Of a stretch of 64,000 bases of DNA, positions 8,035-19,397 are shown in pieces (position 1 is the stretch's first letter; each line of letters starts with the position of its first letter). A model generated the notes under the pieces. The model was not told the DNA's origin. It saw only the letters and a list, made by a program, of their open reading frames with translations, and did no database searches. This DNA comes from CAXQZU01 sp964228555 (lineage in GTDB: Bacteria > Planctomycetota > PLA2 > JAEUHO01), in assembly GCA_964228555.1 (NCBI GenBank), contig CAXQZU010000008.1, positions 1 to 64,000 of the forward strand, given 5' to 3'. Position numbers and translations under genes: made by a program.

Positions 8035-9069
8035 CTAGCCCGGGCCGGCCCCGTGCCCGTCCGGGGGCGCGAGCACGGCCGTGAACAGGGCCCGCTGGAT
8101 GTGCAGGCGGTTCTCGGCCTGCGCCAGCATCAGGCTGCGCGGCCCGTCCACCACGTCATCGTCCACCTCCACGTTGCGCCGCACGGGCATGGCGTGCAGG
8201 AAGCGGGCGTCCCGGCTGGCGGCCATGGCCTGCCGCGTCAGGCGCCAGCCGGCGTGCTGCTGGCGCAGGGCCTGCTCCTCCTGCGGGCGCCCGTAGAGGT
8301 GCGTGGCACCCCACGAGGCGGCATAGACCACGTCGGCCCCGGCCAGCCCCTCGGCCAGCGCGTGGGCCTCGCGCAGCGACCCGCCCGAGGCCTGCGCGTT
8401 GCGCCGCGCCGTCTCGCGCAGCAGGCCGTCGAGCTCGTAGCCCTCGGGATGGCACAGCGTGACGTGCATGCCCAGCTTGGTGGCCATCTGCATCACGCCG
8501 TGGGGGACGGCCAGCGAGCGGGCCTTGGGGCTGTGGCACCACGTGAGCGCCAGCCGCCGGCCGCGCAGGTCGCCCAGCTCCTCCTCCAGCGTCAATGCGT
8601 CGCCCCACGCCTGCGTGGGGTGGTCGAGCACGCTCTCCATGTTGAAGATCGGCACCGTGGCGTGCTTCTGGAAGGAGACGATCACCTCGTCGCGCCGTGC
8701 CAGCGCCCAGTCGTCCTGCGTGCCCAGCGCGCGGATCGCGATGGCGTCGCAGTAGCGGCTGAGCACGGCCGCGGCGTCGCGCACGTGCTCGTCGGCCTCG
8801 CCGCGCATGACCGCCTTGTCTCGCAGCTCGAGGTGCCAGAGGTCGCGGCCGGCGGCCATGTCCACCACGCTGCCGCCCAGCGTGCTGAAGGCGAGGCTGA
8901 AGGAGGCGCGCGTGCGCAGCGAGGGCTGGAAGAACACCATCGCCAGCGCCGCGCCCTCGAGCGGGCGTCCGTGGCCGCGCGCCTTCATCGTGCGCGCCAG
9001 CGCCACCACGTGCCGGATCTCCTCGGGGCGGAAGGTGTCGAGCGTGACGACGTCGCGGCCGCGGATCAT
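8035..9069 (-). CDS. argF': N-acetyl/N-succinyl-ornithine carbamoyltransferase (ArgF')
   Basis: A 344-residue transcarbamylase. The carbamoyl-phosphate loop is FFQPSLRTRASF; DHPTQAWGD is the second conserved motif. The end of the protein (MPVRRNVEVDDDVVDGPRS, then QAENRLHIQRAL) resembles the Xanthomonas/Bacteroides acetyl- and succinyl-ornithine enzymes more than classical OTCase. It would carbamoylate an acylated ornithine in arginine synthesis. Odd feature: the HCLP motif reads HAMP (His292-Ala293-Met294-Pro295), so the usual cysteine is missing. No other arg gene is near. The ATG starts 7 nt after a TAGCCT hexamer, a leaderless arrangement. Confidence 0.82.
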   Translation of the reverse strand: MIRGRDVVTLDTFRPEEIRHVVALARTMKARGHGRPLEGAALAMVFFQPSLRTRASFSLAFSTLGGSVVDMAAGRDLWHLELRDKAVMRGEADEHVRDAAAVLSRYCDAIAIRALGTQDDWALARRDEVIVSFQKHATVPIFNMESVLDHPTQAWGDALTLEEELGDLRGRRLALTWCHSPKARSLAVPHGVMQMATKLGMHVTLCHPEGYELDGLLRETARRNAQASGGSLREAHALAEGLAGADVVYAASWGATHLYGRPQEEQALRQQHAGWRLTRQAMAASRDARFLHAMPVRRNVEVDDDVVDGPRSLMLAQAENRLHIQRALFTAVLAPPDGHGAGPG

Positions 9070-9076
9070 GGCCCCG

Positions 9077-9082
9077 AGGCTA
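9077..9082 (-). promoter_or_regulatory. -10-like hexamer TAGCCT, leaderless start
   Basis: Minus-strand TAGCCT ends 7 nt before the carbamoyltransferase ATG at 9069. Confidence 0.5.
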
Positions 9083-9133
9083 CGGTCCGGGGTGCCCCCG
9101 GGCCAGCCCGGGGTGGCCGGCGGGCCGTGAGGC

Positions 9134-9139
9134 TATCCT
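9134..9139 (+). promoter_or_regulatory. -10-like hexamer TATCCT
   Basis: TATCCT lies 28 nt before the GAF-SpoIIE gene and divergent from the carbamoyltransferase promoter. Confidence 0.4.
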
Positions 9140-9167
9140 CCACGCGCCCGGCCTGCCGGGGCACCCC

Positions 9168-10457
9168 ATGAGCGACACGCCCACCCCGCGCCCGCCGTCC
9201 CCGTCGAGCCTCGCCGGCCTCGAGGTGGAGGGACTGCGCCTGCTGCTGGACGTGTCGCGGCGCATCAACGCCGTGGCCGACTCCGATGCCGTGCTGGCCA
9301 CGGTCGTGGACGGCCTCGTGAGCCTGGTGCGGGCTGACCGTGGCTTCCTGATGCTGCGCGAGGCCGACGGCTCGCTGCGCTTCGCCATCGCGCGCGACCG
9401 CGCGGGCAAGCCGCTCGAGGCCACCAAGTTCAAGGTGAGCGAGAGCGTCATGCACGAGGTGGCCACGCAGGGCATCACGCGCCTCGTGGACGACGCTGCC
9501 AACAATGCGGCGCTCAACGCGCGCATGAGCATCGTCTCGCTGAGCCTGCGCACCATCCTGTGCGTGCCGCTCAAGGTGGACGAGCGCATCATCGGCGTGA
9601 TCTACGTGGACAGCAACGCGATCACGCGGCGCTTCACCTCGGCCGACGTGCCGCTGGTGGAGGCCTTCGCAGCGCAGGCGGCCGCCACGCTGGAGCGCTT
9701 CCGCCTGCAGCGCATCGAGCAGGACAGCGCCCGCATGCAGCAGCAGCTGCAAGTGGCCAGCGAGATCCAGTCCACCTTCCTGCCCAGCCGCTTCCCGGCG
9801 CTGCCGGGCGTGCGCGGCGCGGTGGCCTCGGTGCCGGCCTTGCAGGTGGGCGGGGACTTCTACGACGTGCTGCCCCTGCCCCGCGGCCGGGTCGGCATCA
9901 TGGTGGGCGACGTGGCAGGCAAGGGCGTGCCCGGCGCGCTGTTCAGTGCGCGGCTGCTGAGCGACATCCGCTACCAGGCGCTGTTCCACGACGACGTCTC
10001 GCGCACGCTGGAGGCCGTCAACGCGGTGGTGGTCGAGCGGGCCAGCCGCGGCATGTTCGTGACGCTGCTCTACGCGGTGGTGGACCCGGCCACGGGCGAG
10101 GTCACCTACGGCAACGCCGGCCACCTGGCGCCGCTGGTGCGCAAGGCGGGCGGTGGGCTGGAGCGCTGGGAGGGGGCCGGCGGCCCGCCGCTGGGCGTGG
10201 TGGCCGGCATGACCTACCCCGCACACTTGCGCCGGCTGGCGCGGGGCGAGGTGCTGCTGCTGCTCAGCGACGGCATCGCCGATGCGGTGGGCGCGTCGGG
10301 CGAACGCTTCGGCGACGAGCGCACGCAGGCCACGATCACGGCCAGCGGCGACGACCCCGAGGTGGTGGTGCGCGCGTTGTGCGAGGCCACCGCGGCCTAC
10401 ACCGGCCAGCGCCCGCAGGCCGACGACCAGACGTTGCTGGCCATCGCGCTGGCCTAG
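9168..10457 (+). CDS. GAF-domain SpoIIE/PP2C-type serine phosphatase
   Basis: A 429-residue soluble signalling protein. A GAF sensor domain covers about 20-170 (LLDVSRRINAVADSDAVLAT, ADRGFLMLREADGSLRF). A short coiled linker (QRIEQDSARMQQQLQVASEI) leads to a SpoIIE/RsbU-like PP2C domain (about 195-429). The metal-binding acidic residues are visible in GGDFYDV and GDVAGKGVPGAL, with a third in SDGIADAVG. Such proteins usually dephosphorylate an anti-sigma-factor antagonist (STAS protein) in response to the GAF ligand. No STAS or anti-sigma gene is near, so the target is unknown. Confidence 0.9.
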   Translation: MSDTPTPRPPSPSSLAGLEVEGLRLLLDVSRRINAVADSDAVLATVVDGLVSLVRADRGFLMLREADGSLRFAIARDRAGKPLEATKFKVSESVMHEVATQGITRLVDDAANNAALNARMSIVSLSLRTILCVPLKVDERIIGVIYVDSNAITRRFTSADVPLVEAFAAQAAATLERFRLQRIEQDSARMQQQLQVASEIQSTFLPSRFPALPGVRGAVASVPALQVGGDFYDVLPLPRGRVGIMVGDVAGKGVPGALFSARLLSDIRYQALFHDDVSRTLEAVNAVVVERASRGMFVTLLYAVVDPATGEVTYGNAGHLAPLVRKAGGGLERWEGAGGPPLGVVAGMTYPAHLRRLARGEVLLLLSDGIADAVGASGERFGDERTQATITASGDDPEVVVRALCEATAAYTGQRPQADDQTLLAIALA

Positions 10458-10533
10458 GCGGCGCCCGCGCGCCGCCGCGCTCGGGCACGCACCGCCCCGC
10501 GAGGCAGGCGGGGGCGGGACGGCCTCGCCCCGG

Positions 10534-10539
10534 TACATT
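10534..10539 (+). promoter_or_regulatory. -10-like hexamer TACATT
   Basis: TACATT lies 26 nt before ileS, with CTGGAG in the leader. Confidence 0.4.
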
Positions 10540-10565
10540 CCGGGCCACGCCTGGAGCCCGCCCGG

Positions 10566-13733
<3,168 letters not shown>

Positions 13734-13739
13734 CCGGCG

Positions 13740-14924
13740 ATGGCGCCGGCGCCGCTCTCGGCCCGCACCTACGTCCTGCGCAACCTGCGCCGCGTCGCGC
13801 CCGTGCTGGCGATCCAGGCGCTGGTCACCTGCCTGCTGGTGGCGGCCATCACGCCCACCAACGCCTTCCGGGCCACGACCGAGGCCTACACGGCCTCGAT
13901 GCAGCACATGACCATCGTGACGCCGCGCGAGCGCCCGCTGCTGGACAGCACCCTGCGGGCCGTGCTGGACCAGAACCCGCACCAGGCCGCGCGCGAGCCG
14001 GCCAAGATGTTCTGGATCCGCACGCCCATGATCGTGGGCGAGGCGTGGGCACCCCTGCTGCTGCTCGCGCCCGCGGCACAGGCCGACCTGCTCGCGCGCA
14101 CGGGATGCCGGCTCGTGGAGGGACGCATGCCCGAGCCGGGCAGCGCGGGGGTGGTGGTGCACGAGGCCGTGCTGCGGGCGCGCGGCTGGGTGCTGGGCAG
14201 CGCCTTCGGCGAGGAGGTCGACCGCCTCGACAGCACCCCGGGGCGCTTCGAGGTGGTGGGCGTGCTGGCGGGTCCGGCGCGGCTGGCGCTGGGCGACCTC
14301 CAGCGGGCCAGCCAGCAGGACTCGGTCTACGCGCGCCAGCTGCCCTTCGAGGTGGTCTACGCCCGGCCCGGGGAGGAGGAGGACAGCGATGCCTGGCTCG
14401 CGCAGGCCCGCATCCCCGCCGGGGCCGGCTCGCCGCTGGGCTTGCCGGCGGGAGGCCTCGCCTTCCGCGTGGTGGACGACGACCTCGTGCGCGCGCGCAT
14501 CGAGAAGGCCTTCGTGAACCTGCCGCTGGTGCTGGGCTTCATCACGGCCGCCGTGGCGGTGGTGGTGGCGCTGGTCACGGCGCTGCTGGACCTGCTGCAG
14601 TTCCAGGCGCGGCTCGACGAGCTGGCCCTGCTGCTGGCCGTGGGGCACCCGCGCCGGCGCCTGATGCAGAAGCTGGCGGCCGAGGGCCTGCTCGTGTCGC
14701 TGCTGGGCTGGGCGCTGGGCCTCGTGCTGGGGCTGGCCGTGCTGGCTGCCTACCGCGCGCTGGTGCTCGAGCCGCGCGGCATCCTGATGCAGCTGCTGGA
14801 TGCGCGGCCCCTGCTGGCCTCGCTGTCGGTGCCGCTGCTGGCCACCGTGGTGGGGGCGCTGGCCCTGCGTGCCCGCATCCGGCGCATGGACCCCGTTGCC
14901 GTGCTGCAGCGGAGGGGCGCATGA
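13740..14924 (+). CDS. FtsX/MacB-type ABC transporter permease
   Basis: A 394-residue membrane protein. An N-terminal helix (about 20-40) is followed by an extracytoplasmic domain of about 200 residues, then three helices (about 260-285, 315-335, 355-375) of the FtsX fold, ending in IRRMDPVAVLQRRGA, typical of MacB/LolCE permeases. It pairs with the ATPase whose ATG overlaps its TGA (ATGA). Likely substrates are lipoproteins, peptides or envelope lipids. It follows ileS after 6 nt and may be cotranscribed. Confidence 0.82.
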   Translation: MAPAPLSARTYVLRNLRRVAPVLAIQALVTCLLVAAITPTNAFRATTEAYTASMQHMTIVTPRERPLLDSTLRAVLDQNPHQAAREPAKMFWIRTPMIVGEAWAPLLLLAPAAQADLLARTGCRLVEGRMPEPGSAGVVVHEAVLRARGWVLGSAFGEEVDRLDSTPGRFEVVGVLAGPARLALGDLQRASQQDSVYARQLPFEVVYARPGEEEDSDAWLAQARIPAGAGSPLGLPAGGLAFRVVDDDLVRARIEKAFVNLPLVLGFITAAVAVVVALVTALLDLLQFQARLDELALLLAVGHPRRRLMQKLAAEGLLVSLLGWALGLVLGLAVLAAYRALVLEPRGILMQLLDARPLLASLSVPLLATVVGALALRARIRRMDPVAVLQRRGA

Positions 14925-15586
14925 GCGCGGGCGGGCTCCCGGTGCTGGAGGCGCATGGCCTCTCGCTCACCTACGCCGACGGCCCGCGCCGCGTGGAGGC
15001 CGTGCGCGACGCCTCGCTCGTGGTGGCCCGCGGCGAGTCCGTCGGCATCGTGGGCCCGTCGGGCTCGGGCAAGTCCAGCCTGCTGTTCCTGCTGGGCGGG
15101 TTGCGCCGGCCTGATGCCGGCGAGGTACGGCTGCTCGGCAGGCCCTTGGCCCCCGAGCCGGAAGCCAACGCTGCGCTGCGTCGCCGCCACGTGGGCTTCC
15201 TGTTCCAGGAGCCCTTCCTCGTGCCCTACCTGAGCGTGCGCGAGAATGCGCTGGCGCATGTCGAGGGCGGGCAGGCCGCGGACCGCCTGGAGGCGCTGGC
15301 CGCGGCGGTCGGCATGCGGGACCTGCTCGACGAGCGTCCGTGGCGGCTCTCGGGTGGGCAGCGCCAGCGTGCCGGCTTGCTGCGCGCGCTGGCGGGCGAT
15401 CCCGACCTCGTGCTGGCCGACGAGCCCACGGCCTTCCTCGACCAGCCGGCCGGCGAGGCCGTGATGGACTTGCTGGAGGCCCAGCGGGGCCGCGCCGCCC
15501 TCGTGGTGGTGACGCACGACCGGGGCATGCTGGCCCGCGCGTCGCGGGTGCTGGCGCTGGCCGACGGGCGCCTGCGGCCGGCCTAG
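14921..15586 (+). CDS. ABC transporter ATP-binding protein, LolD/MacB type
   Basis: A 221-residue ATPase with Walker A GPSGSGKSS, Q-loop FLFQEPFLVPYL, signature LSGGQRQR, Walker B DLVLADEP and the H-loop in VVVTHD. It drives the upstream permease; start and stop codons overlap by ATGA, implying translational coupling. The TAG stop shares the same CTAG with the stop of the convergent gene at 15583. Confidence 0.92.
   Translation: MSAGGLPVLEAHGLSLTYADGPRRVEAVRDASLVVARGESVGIVGPSGSGKSSLLFLLGGLRRPDAGEVRLLGRPLAPEPEANAALRRRHVGFLFQEPFLVPYLSVRENALAHVEGGQAADRLEALAAAVGMRDLLDERPWRLSGGQRQRAGLLRALAGDPDLVLADEPTAFLDQPAGEAVMDLLEAQRGRAALVVVTHDRGMLARASRVLALADGRLRPA
15583..15586. other. Shared CTAG: stop codon for two convergent genes
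   Basis: TAG at 15584-15586 ends the ATPase; read on the minus strand, 15585-15583 is also TAG and ends the DUF2238-like gene. The two coding regions overlap by 4 bp. Confidence 0.9.
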
Positions 15587-16248
15587 GTGCCGCCCGCGGC
15601 CCGCGCTGTCTCGCGCTGGGCCACCTGCAGCTCCACGCGCGCGACCTGCCGGTCATGCCAGCGGCCCAGCAGCAGCAGGGCGGCCACGGCAGCCACGAGC
15701 GCGGTCAGCATGTCGTTCTGCGCGTCCCACATGTCGCCCTGCACGCCGAGGAACTCGATGGATCCGTCGCCGGCCAGCAGCGCCGTGGCGTACTCCAGCA
15801 GCTCGTAGAGCGCCGAGATGCCCAGCGCGATGGCCGTGCAGCAGGTGGTGAGCCAGCCGCCCGGCTCCAGCGGCGAGGTGCGCAGCAGCAGCTCGCGTGC
15901 GATGAGCGCCGGCACCAGCCCCTGCATCGCGTGCCCCAGGCGATCGTAGGGGTTGCGCACGGTGCCGAGCGTCTCGCGCAGCCAGTCGCCGAAGGGCACG
16001 CGCGCGTAGGTGTAGTGGCCGCCCGTGACGAGCACCACGCAGAAGGCCGCCATCAGCACGTAGAGCAGCGGCGTGAAGGGGAAGCGCCGCCAGGTGAGCG
16101 CCAGCAGCGGCACCGCCACCAGCACCGGGGACACCTCCATCCACCATGTCGGCATGTCGTAGGGCGAGATGGCCGACAGGGCCAGCGCCACGAGCACGAT
16201 GCCCAGCAGCACCAGCGGCAAGAGGTGGGGGGGGCGCGCAGGCTCCAT
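15583..16248 (-). CDS. DUF2238/YjdF-like integral membrane protein
   Basis: A 221-residue membrane protein with about six hydrophobic helices. It carries the DUF2238-like pattern GHYTYARVPFGDWLRE, YDRLGHAMQGLVPALIARE, a central ALYELLEYATALL and GVQGDMWDAQNDMLTALVAA. The conserved His, Glu, Asp and Trp residues facing the membrane suggest enzymatic or metal-binding use, but the family function is unknown. The ATG was chosen because TACCAT ends 6 nt before it, another leaderless arrangement, divergent from the PASTA gene. Confidence 0.8.
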   Translation of the reverse strand: MEPARPPHLLPLVLLGIVLVALALSAISPYDMPTWWMEVSPVLVAVPLLALTWRRFPFTPLLYVLMAAFCVVLVTGGHYTYARVPFGDWLRETLGTVRNPYDRLGHAMQGLVPALIARELLLRTSPLEPGGWLTTCCTAIALGISALYELLEYATALLAGDGSIEFLGVQGDMWDAQNDMLTALVAAVAALLLLGRWHDRQVARVELQVAQRETARAAGGT

Positions 16249-16254
16249 GCCGGC

Positions 16255-16260
16255 ATGGTA
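16255..16260 (-). promoter_or_regulatory. -10-like hexamer TACCAT, leaderless start
   Basis: Minus-strand TACCAT ends 6 nt before the DUF2238-like ATG at 16248. Confidence 0.45.
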
Positions 16261-16332
16261 CGCCGTGGCCTGCCGCCTCCCGCGCGGCCCGCGCCGATGG
16301 CGGCCCGCGGGGCAGGCCGTGCGGCGGCTGCG

Positions 16333-16338
16333 TAGACT
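16333..16338 (+). promoter_or_regulatory. -10-like hexamer TAGACT, leaderless start
   Basis: TAGACT ends 6 nt before the PASTA-protein ATG at 16345. Confidence 0.55.
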
Positions 16339-16344
16339 GCGGGC

Positions 16345-17871
16345 ATGCCTCCTGCCACGACCCTTGCTCCGTCCTGGGACCCGTCGCGGGCGGCGCTGGG
16401 CGTGCTGGCCCTGGCCTGCGTGCTGCTGCTCGCCAGCCCGCCCCGTGCCCCGTACGCCGACACGCCAGCCGCCCCGGACGCCGGCCCGGGGGCGGAGCAG
16501 GTCGAAGTGCCCGACCTGGCCTTGCGCTCCCTGCCCGAGGCCGCGCGCCTGCTCGGCCGCGTGGGCCTCGTGCTGGAGCGCATCCACGAGCAGCGCTATG
16601 AGCAGGATTACGGGCTGGGCCTCGTGATCCAGCAGAAGCCGAGGCCGGGTGTGCGCCTGGCCCGTGGCGCTGGCGTGCGCGTCATGGTGTCGGCGCGCGA
16701 GCCGGGGCCTGCCGAGGGCCGTGCGCCGCAGGCCGCGGACCTGGGCTTGCCTGCCGCGCTGCCGCCGGCGGCGCCCGGCGAGCGCCCGCCCTTCCCGCTG
16801 CCGCCGCCCATGCCCGTGGCGCCAACCCTGCCTGCGCAGCAGGCCGCGGGTGCCGCGCCGGCGCCGGTGGCACCGCCGGTGGCAGCGCCGCCGCCGACCG
16901 TGATCTCGCGTTCGCGGCCCGCGCCCGCTCCTGTTCCCGCCCCCGGGCCTGCGCCGGGGACTGAGCCGGGGATTGCGCCGAGGGTGCCGTTGCCGCCCGT
17001 GCGCCCGGGCAGCCCCGATGCGCCGGCGCAGGCCGAGCGTGCCACGCCGGGCGTGGTGCCCGACATGCTGGGCCTGCCTTTGGTGGACGCTGAGCAGCGC
17101 GCGCGCGAGGCCGGCCTCGTGCTGTACGTGGAGCGCGTGCCGGGCCACCCGCTGGGTCGCGTGCTCGAGCAAGTGCCCGCCGCGGGCAGCACGCGTGCGG
17201 CCGGCAGCGTGGTGCGGGTGCAGGTCACGGCGGGTGGCGACCTGCCGGCCGAGGCGCGCGTGCCCGTGCCCGGGGTGGAGGTCACGCGCGTGACGGTGCC
17301 CGACCTGCTGGACCGCACCCCGCCGCAGGCCGCGCGCATCCTGCAGGACCTGGGCCTCTCGCTGCGCATCGAGGAGGTGGACCGGGGACTGCCGGGTCGC
17401 GTGGCCGACCAGCGCCCTGCGGCCGGCAGCGAGCTGCCCAAGGGGGGCGTGGTGACGCTGGGGGTGGCGCGCGGTGCGGCCCTGCCGCGCGAGGCCCCCG
17501 TGGGGCCCGCCGCGCCCGTGCCGGCTCCCGCACCCGCGACCACGGCGCCGCGCGCTGCGGGCGAGGTGCCGCTGGCGCTGGGCGCGCCGGCGGCCATCGC
17601 GCCCAGCGAGGGCACGGCCCTGCCGCGCCAGCGCACCCTGGCGCTGGGCTTCGCCTGGCAGCCGGTGGAGGGCGCCGACGCCTACCTGCTGGAGGTGGAG
17701 GAGCGCGCTGCCTCGGGTTGGCTGCCCAACGGACGCAAGATCGCGCGCAGCAGCGCCACGACCATGGACCTGGAGCGAGTCGCCCCCGAGCCGGGCGAGT
17801 TGCGCTGGCGCGTGCGCGCGCTGGGCGCAGGCCGCGAGGGCCCGCCCTGCGCGTGGGTGGTGCTGCGCTAG
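16345..17871 (+). CDS. Secreted or membrane-anchored triple-PASTA protein
   Basis: A 508-residue protein. One N-terminal hydrophobic segment (about 13-35, ALGVLALACVLLLAS) is a signal or anchor. Three PASTA-like repeats follow: about 52-115 (VEVPDLALRSLPEAARLLG), 235-300 (VVPDMLGLPLVDAEQRARE) and 312-375 (VTVPDLLDRTPPQAARILQ), separated by Pro/Ala-rich linkers. A C-terminal ~80-residue domain looks fibronectin III-like (FAWQPVEGADAYLLEVEE). PASTA domains bind peptidoglycan fragments or beta-lactams; here no Ser/Thr kinase or PBP domain is attached, so it may be a wall-binding scaffold. Confidence 0.85.
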   Translation: MPPATTLAPSWDPSRAALGVLALACVLLLASPPRAPYADTPAAPDAGPGAEQVEVPDLALRSLPEAARLLGRVGLVLERIHEQRYEQDYGLGLVIQQKPRPGVRLARGAGVRVMVSAREPGPAEGRAPQAADLGLPAALPPAAPGERPPFPLPPPMPVAPTLPAQQAAGAAPAPVAPPVAAPPPTVISRSRPAPAPVPAPGPAPGTEPGIAPRVPLPPVRPGSPDAPAQAERATPGVVPDMLGLPLVDAEQRAREAGLVLYVERVPGHPLGRVLEQVPAAGSTRAAGSVVRVQVTAGGDLPAEARVPVPGVEVTRVTVPDLLDRTPPQAARILQDLGLSLRIEEVDRGLPGRVADQRPAAGSELPKGGVVTLGVARGAALPREAPVGPAAPVPAPAPATTAPRAAGEVPLALGAPAAIAPSEGTALPRQRTLALGFAWQPVEGADAYLLEVEERAASGWLPNGRKIARSSATTMDLERVAPEPGELRWRVRALGAGREGPPCAWVVLR

Positions 17872-17893
17872 GCGCGCGTCGTCAGCGCGCGCC
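17871..17893. terminator. Bidirectional stem-loop spanning two convergent stops
   Basis: GGCGCGCG (17871-17878) pairs with CGCGCGCC (17886-17893) around a 7-nt loop. The TGA of the minus-strand gene lies in the loop and the TAG of the PASTA gene touches the stem. Confidence 0.45.
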
Positions 17894-18316
17894 GGCGGGG
17901 ATGGGCGGCAGGTCGCTGGCCTCGACGATGCGCCAGCGGCCGTCGTCCTTGCGCAGCACCAGCCCCATGCGCCCGGCGTAGAGGCCGGCCATGGCCACCA
18001 CGCGCATGTCGATCTCGGCCTCGGCGCGCGGCGCGGCCACCACGATGGGGCCGCGGCGCAGGTCCAGCAGCGTGGGCTGGTAGGTGTCCAGCAGGCGCTG
18101 CGCCTCGGCCAGGGCCTCGTCGGGCCCACGGCCCTGGTGAAGGAAGTCCTCGGCGAGGTGCACGCGCACCGGGGCCAGCCGGCGTGCACGGGCAGCCTCC
18201 AGGGCCTCGTCGAGCAGGGCCTCGATGGCCTCCGTGTCGGTGACGATGAGGCGCTCGACCAGCCAGCAGAGGCCCACGGCCAGCACCAGCAGGAGCAGGG
18301 CCTTGGGGCGGTTCAT
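17882..18316 (-). CDS. Membrane-anchored NTF2-like protein
   Basis: A 144-residue protein with an N-terminal anchor (about 5-20, ALLLLVLAVGLCWLVERL). The soluble domain starts with a helix (AIEALLDEALEAARARRL) and ends with strands (RMGLVLRKDDGRWRIVEASD), the order expected of an NTF2/SnoaL-like fold. No catalytic residues can be assigned. The start at 18316 follows the 12-nt CCTGCTGGAGCC leader. Confidence 0.55.
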   Translation of the reverse strand: MNRPKALLLLVLAVGLCWLVERLIVTDTEAIEALLDEALEAARARRLAPVRVHLAEDFLHQGRGPDEALAEAQRLLDTYQPTLLDLRRGPIVVAAPRAEAEIDMRVVAMAGLYAGRMGLVLRKDDGRWRIVEASDLPPIPAGAR

Positions 18317-18318
18317 GG

Positions 18319-18330
18319 GGCTCCAGCAGG
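18319..18330 (-). promoter_or_regulatory. Shared 12-nt leader element with GGAG
   Basis: Third copy of CCTGCTGGAGCC, only 2 nt before the ATG at 18316. Confidence 0.4.
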
Positions 18331-18379
18331 CAGGCACCGCCGGGGTGGTGCCCGGCGCGGCAGGCCGCAAGCCTACCGG

Positions 18380-18385
18380 TAGCAT
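18380..18385 (+). promoter_or_regulatory. -10-like hexamer TAGCAT, leaderless start
   Basis: TAGCAT ends 7 nt before the TPR-protein ATG at 18393. Confidence 0.5.
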
Positions 18386-18392
18386 CGCGGCC

Positions 18393-19349
18393 ATGAACGA
18401 AGACGTGCGCACCTGGTGCGAGCGCGGCAACGAGCACCTCGAGCGGGGCGAGGCCGACGAGGCGCTCGAGTGCTTCGAGCGGGCGCTGGAGGCCGACCCC
18501 GAGGACCCCGAGGCCTGGTGCGGCCGCGGCAAGGCCCACTACGACCTGGGCCGCCTGCGCAGCGCCGACCGCGACTACCGCGAGGCCGCGCGCCATGCCC
18601 GGCGCCTGCTGGGCCCGCTGGAGGGCAACGCGCGCAAGGCCCGGCGCTGGTGGACCGACGTGCGCACGCGCCCCTACCTGCGCGCCCTCCACGGCCGCGG
18701 CCTGACGCGCTTCTGGCTGGGCGACTACGAGCACGCGGCGCGCACCTTCCGCCGCCTGCTGAGGCTGGCCCCGTCCGACCCGCTGGACGTGCGCTTCCTG
18801 ATGGGCGAGATCTGCTTCCGCATGGGGCAGGACGAGGAGGCCGTGCGCGAGTTCCTGCGCGCGGGCGACGACCCGGACGTGCTGTTCAACCTCGGCCTCG
18901 TCTACTTCTACCGCAGCGACTGGCTGCGCTCGGTGAGCGCGCTGCGGCGTGCCATCTTCGAGAACCTGCACCTGGCCGCGCGCCTCTCGGATGCCGAGCC
19001 GCTGGCGGACATCCCCAGCTACCGCGGCACGCATCCCAAGGCGCTGGACACCGAGGACGCCGCCTTCGACTACGACGAGCGTTGCGGTGACCTCTGGCTC
19101 GGCCGTCCGCTGCTGCGTCGCTGGCTGCGCGCCATCTACGAGCACCCGCTGGTGCGCGCCGACGTGGAGCGGCACCTCGGCCTGCTGCGTCGCCTGGCGG
19201 ACCCTTCCGTGGAGGCCGGCGAGCGGGCGAGGCTGGAGGGGGAGCACACCGCGCTGCGCAGCGAGTCGCGCCTCGCCGCCACCGACAAGCAGGTGACGGC
19301 CGAGGTGATGGCGCGCCTCTTCCAGCCGGACCCGTCCGCGGGCACCTAG
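18393..19349 (+). CDS. TPR-repeat protein
   Basis: A 318-residue soluble protein. Clear TPRs are at about 3-36 (CERGNEHLERGEADEALECF), 37-70 and 105-140 (RGLTRFWLGDYEHAARTFRR), with a weaker one at about 140-200. The C-terminal third is unassigned and has a Lys/Arg/Glu-rich tail. TPR arrays mediate protein-protein contacts; partner unknown. No signal peptide. A leaderless-type promoter precedes the ATG. Confidence 0.8.
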   Translation: MNEDVRTWCERGNEHLERGEADEALECFERALEADPEDPEAWCGRGKAHYDLGRLRSADRDYREAARHARRLLGPLEGNARKARRWWTDVRTRPYLRALHGRGLTRFWLGDYEHAARTFRRLLRLAPSDPLDVRFLMGEICFRMGQDEEAVREFLRAGDDPDVLFNLGLVYFYRSDWLRSVSALRRAIFENLHLAARLSDAEPLADIPSYRGTHPKALDTEDAAFDYDERCGDLWLGRPLLRRWLRAIYEHPLVRADVERHLGLLRRLADPSVEAGERARLEGEHTALRSESRLAATDKQVTAEVMARLFQPDPSAGT

Positions 19350-19397
19350 GGCTGCGCGCCTGCGGCCCGTGCCGCGACACCCGCCCCGGCGTGGACG

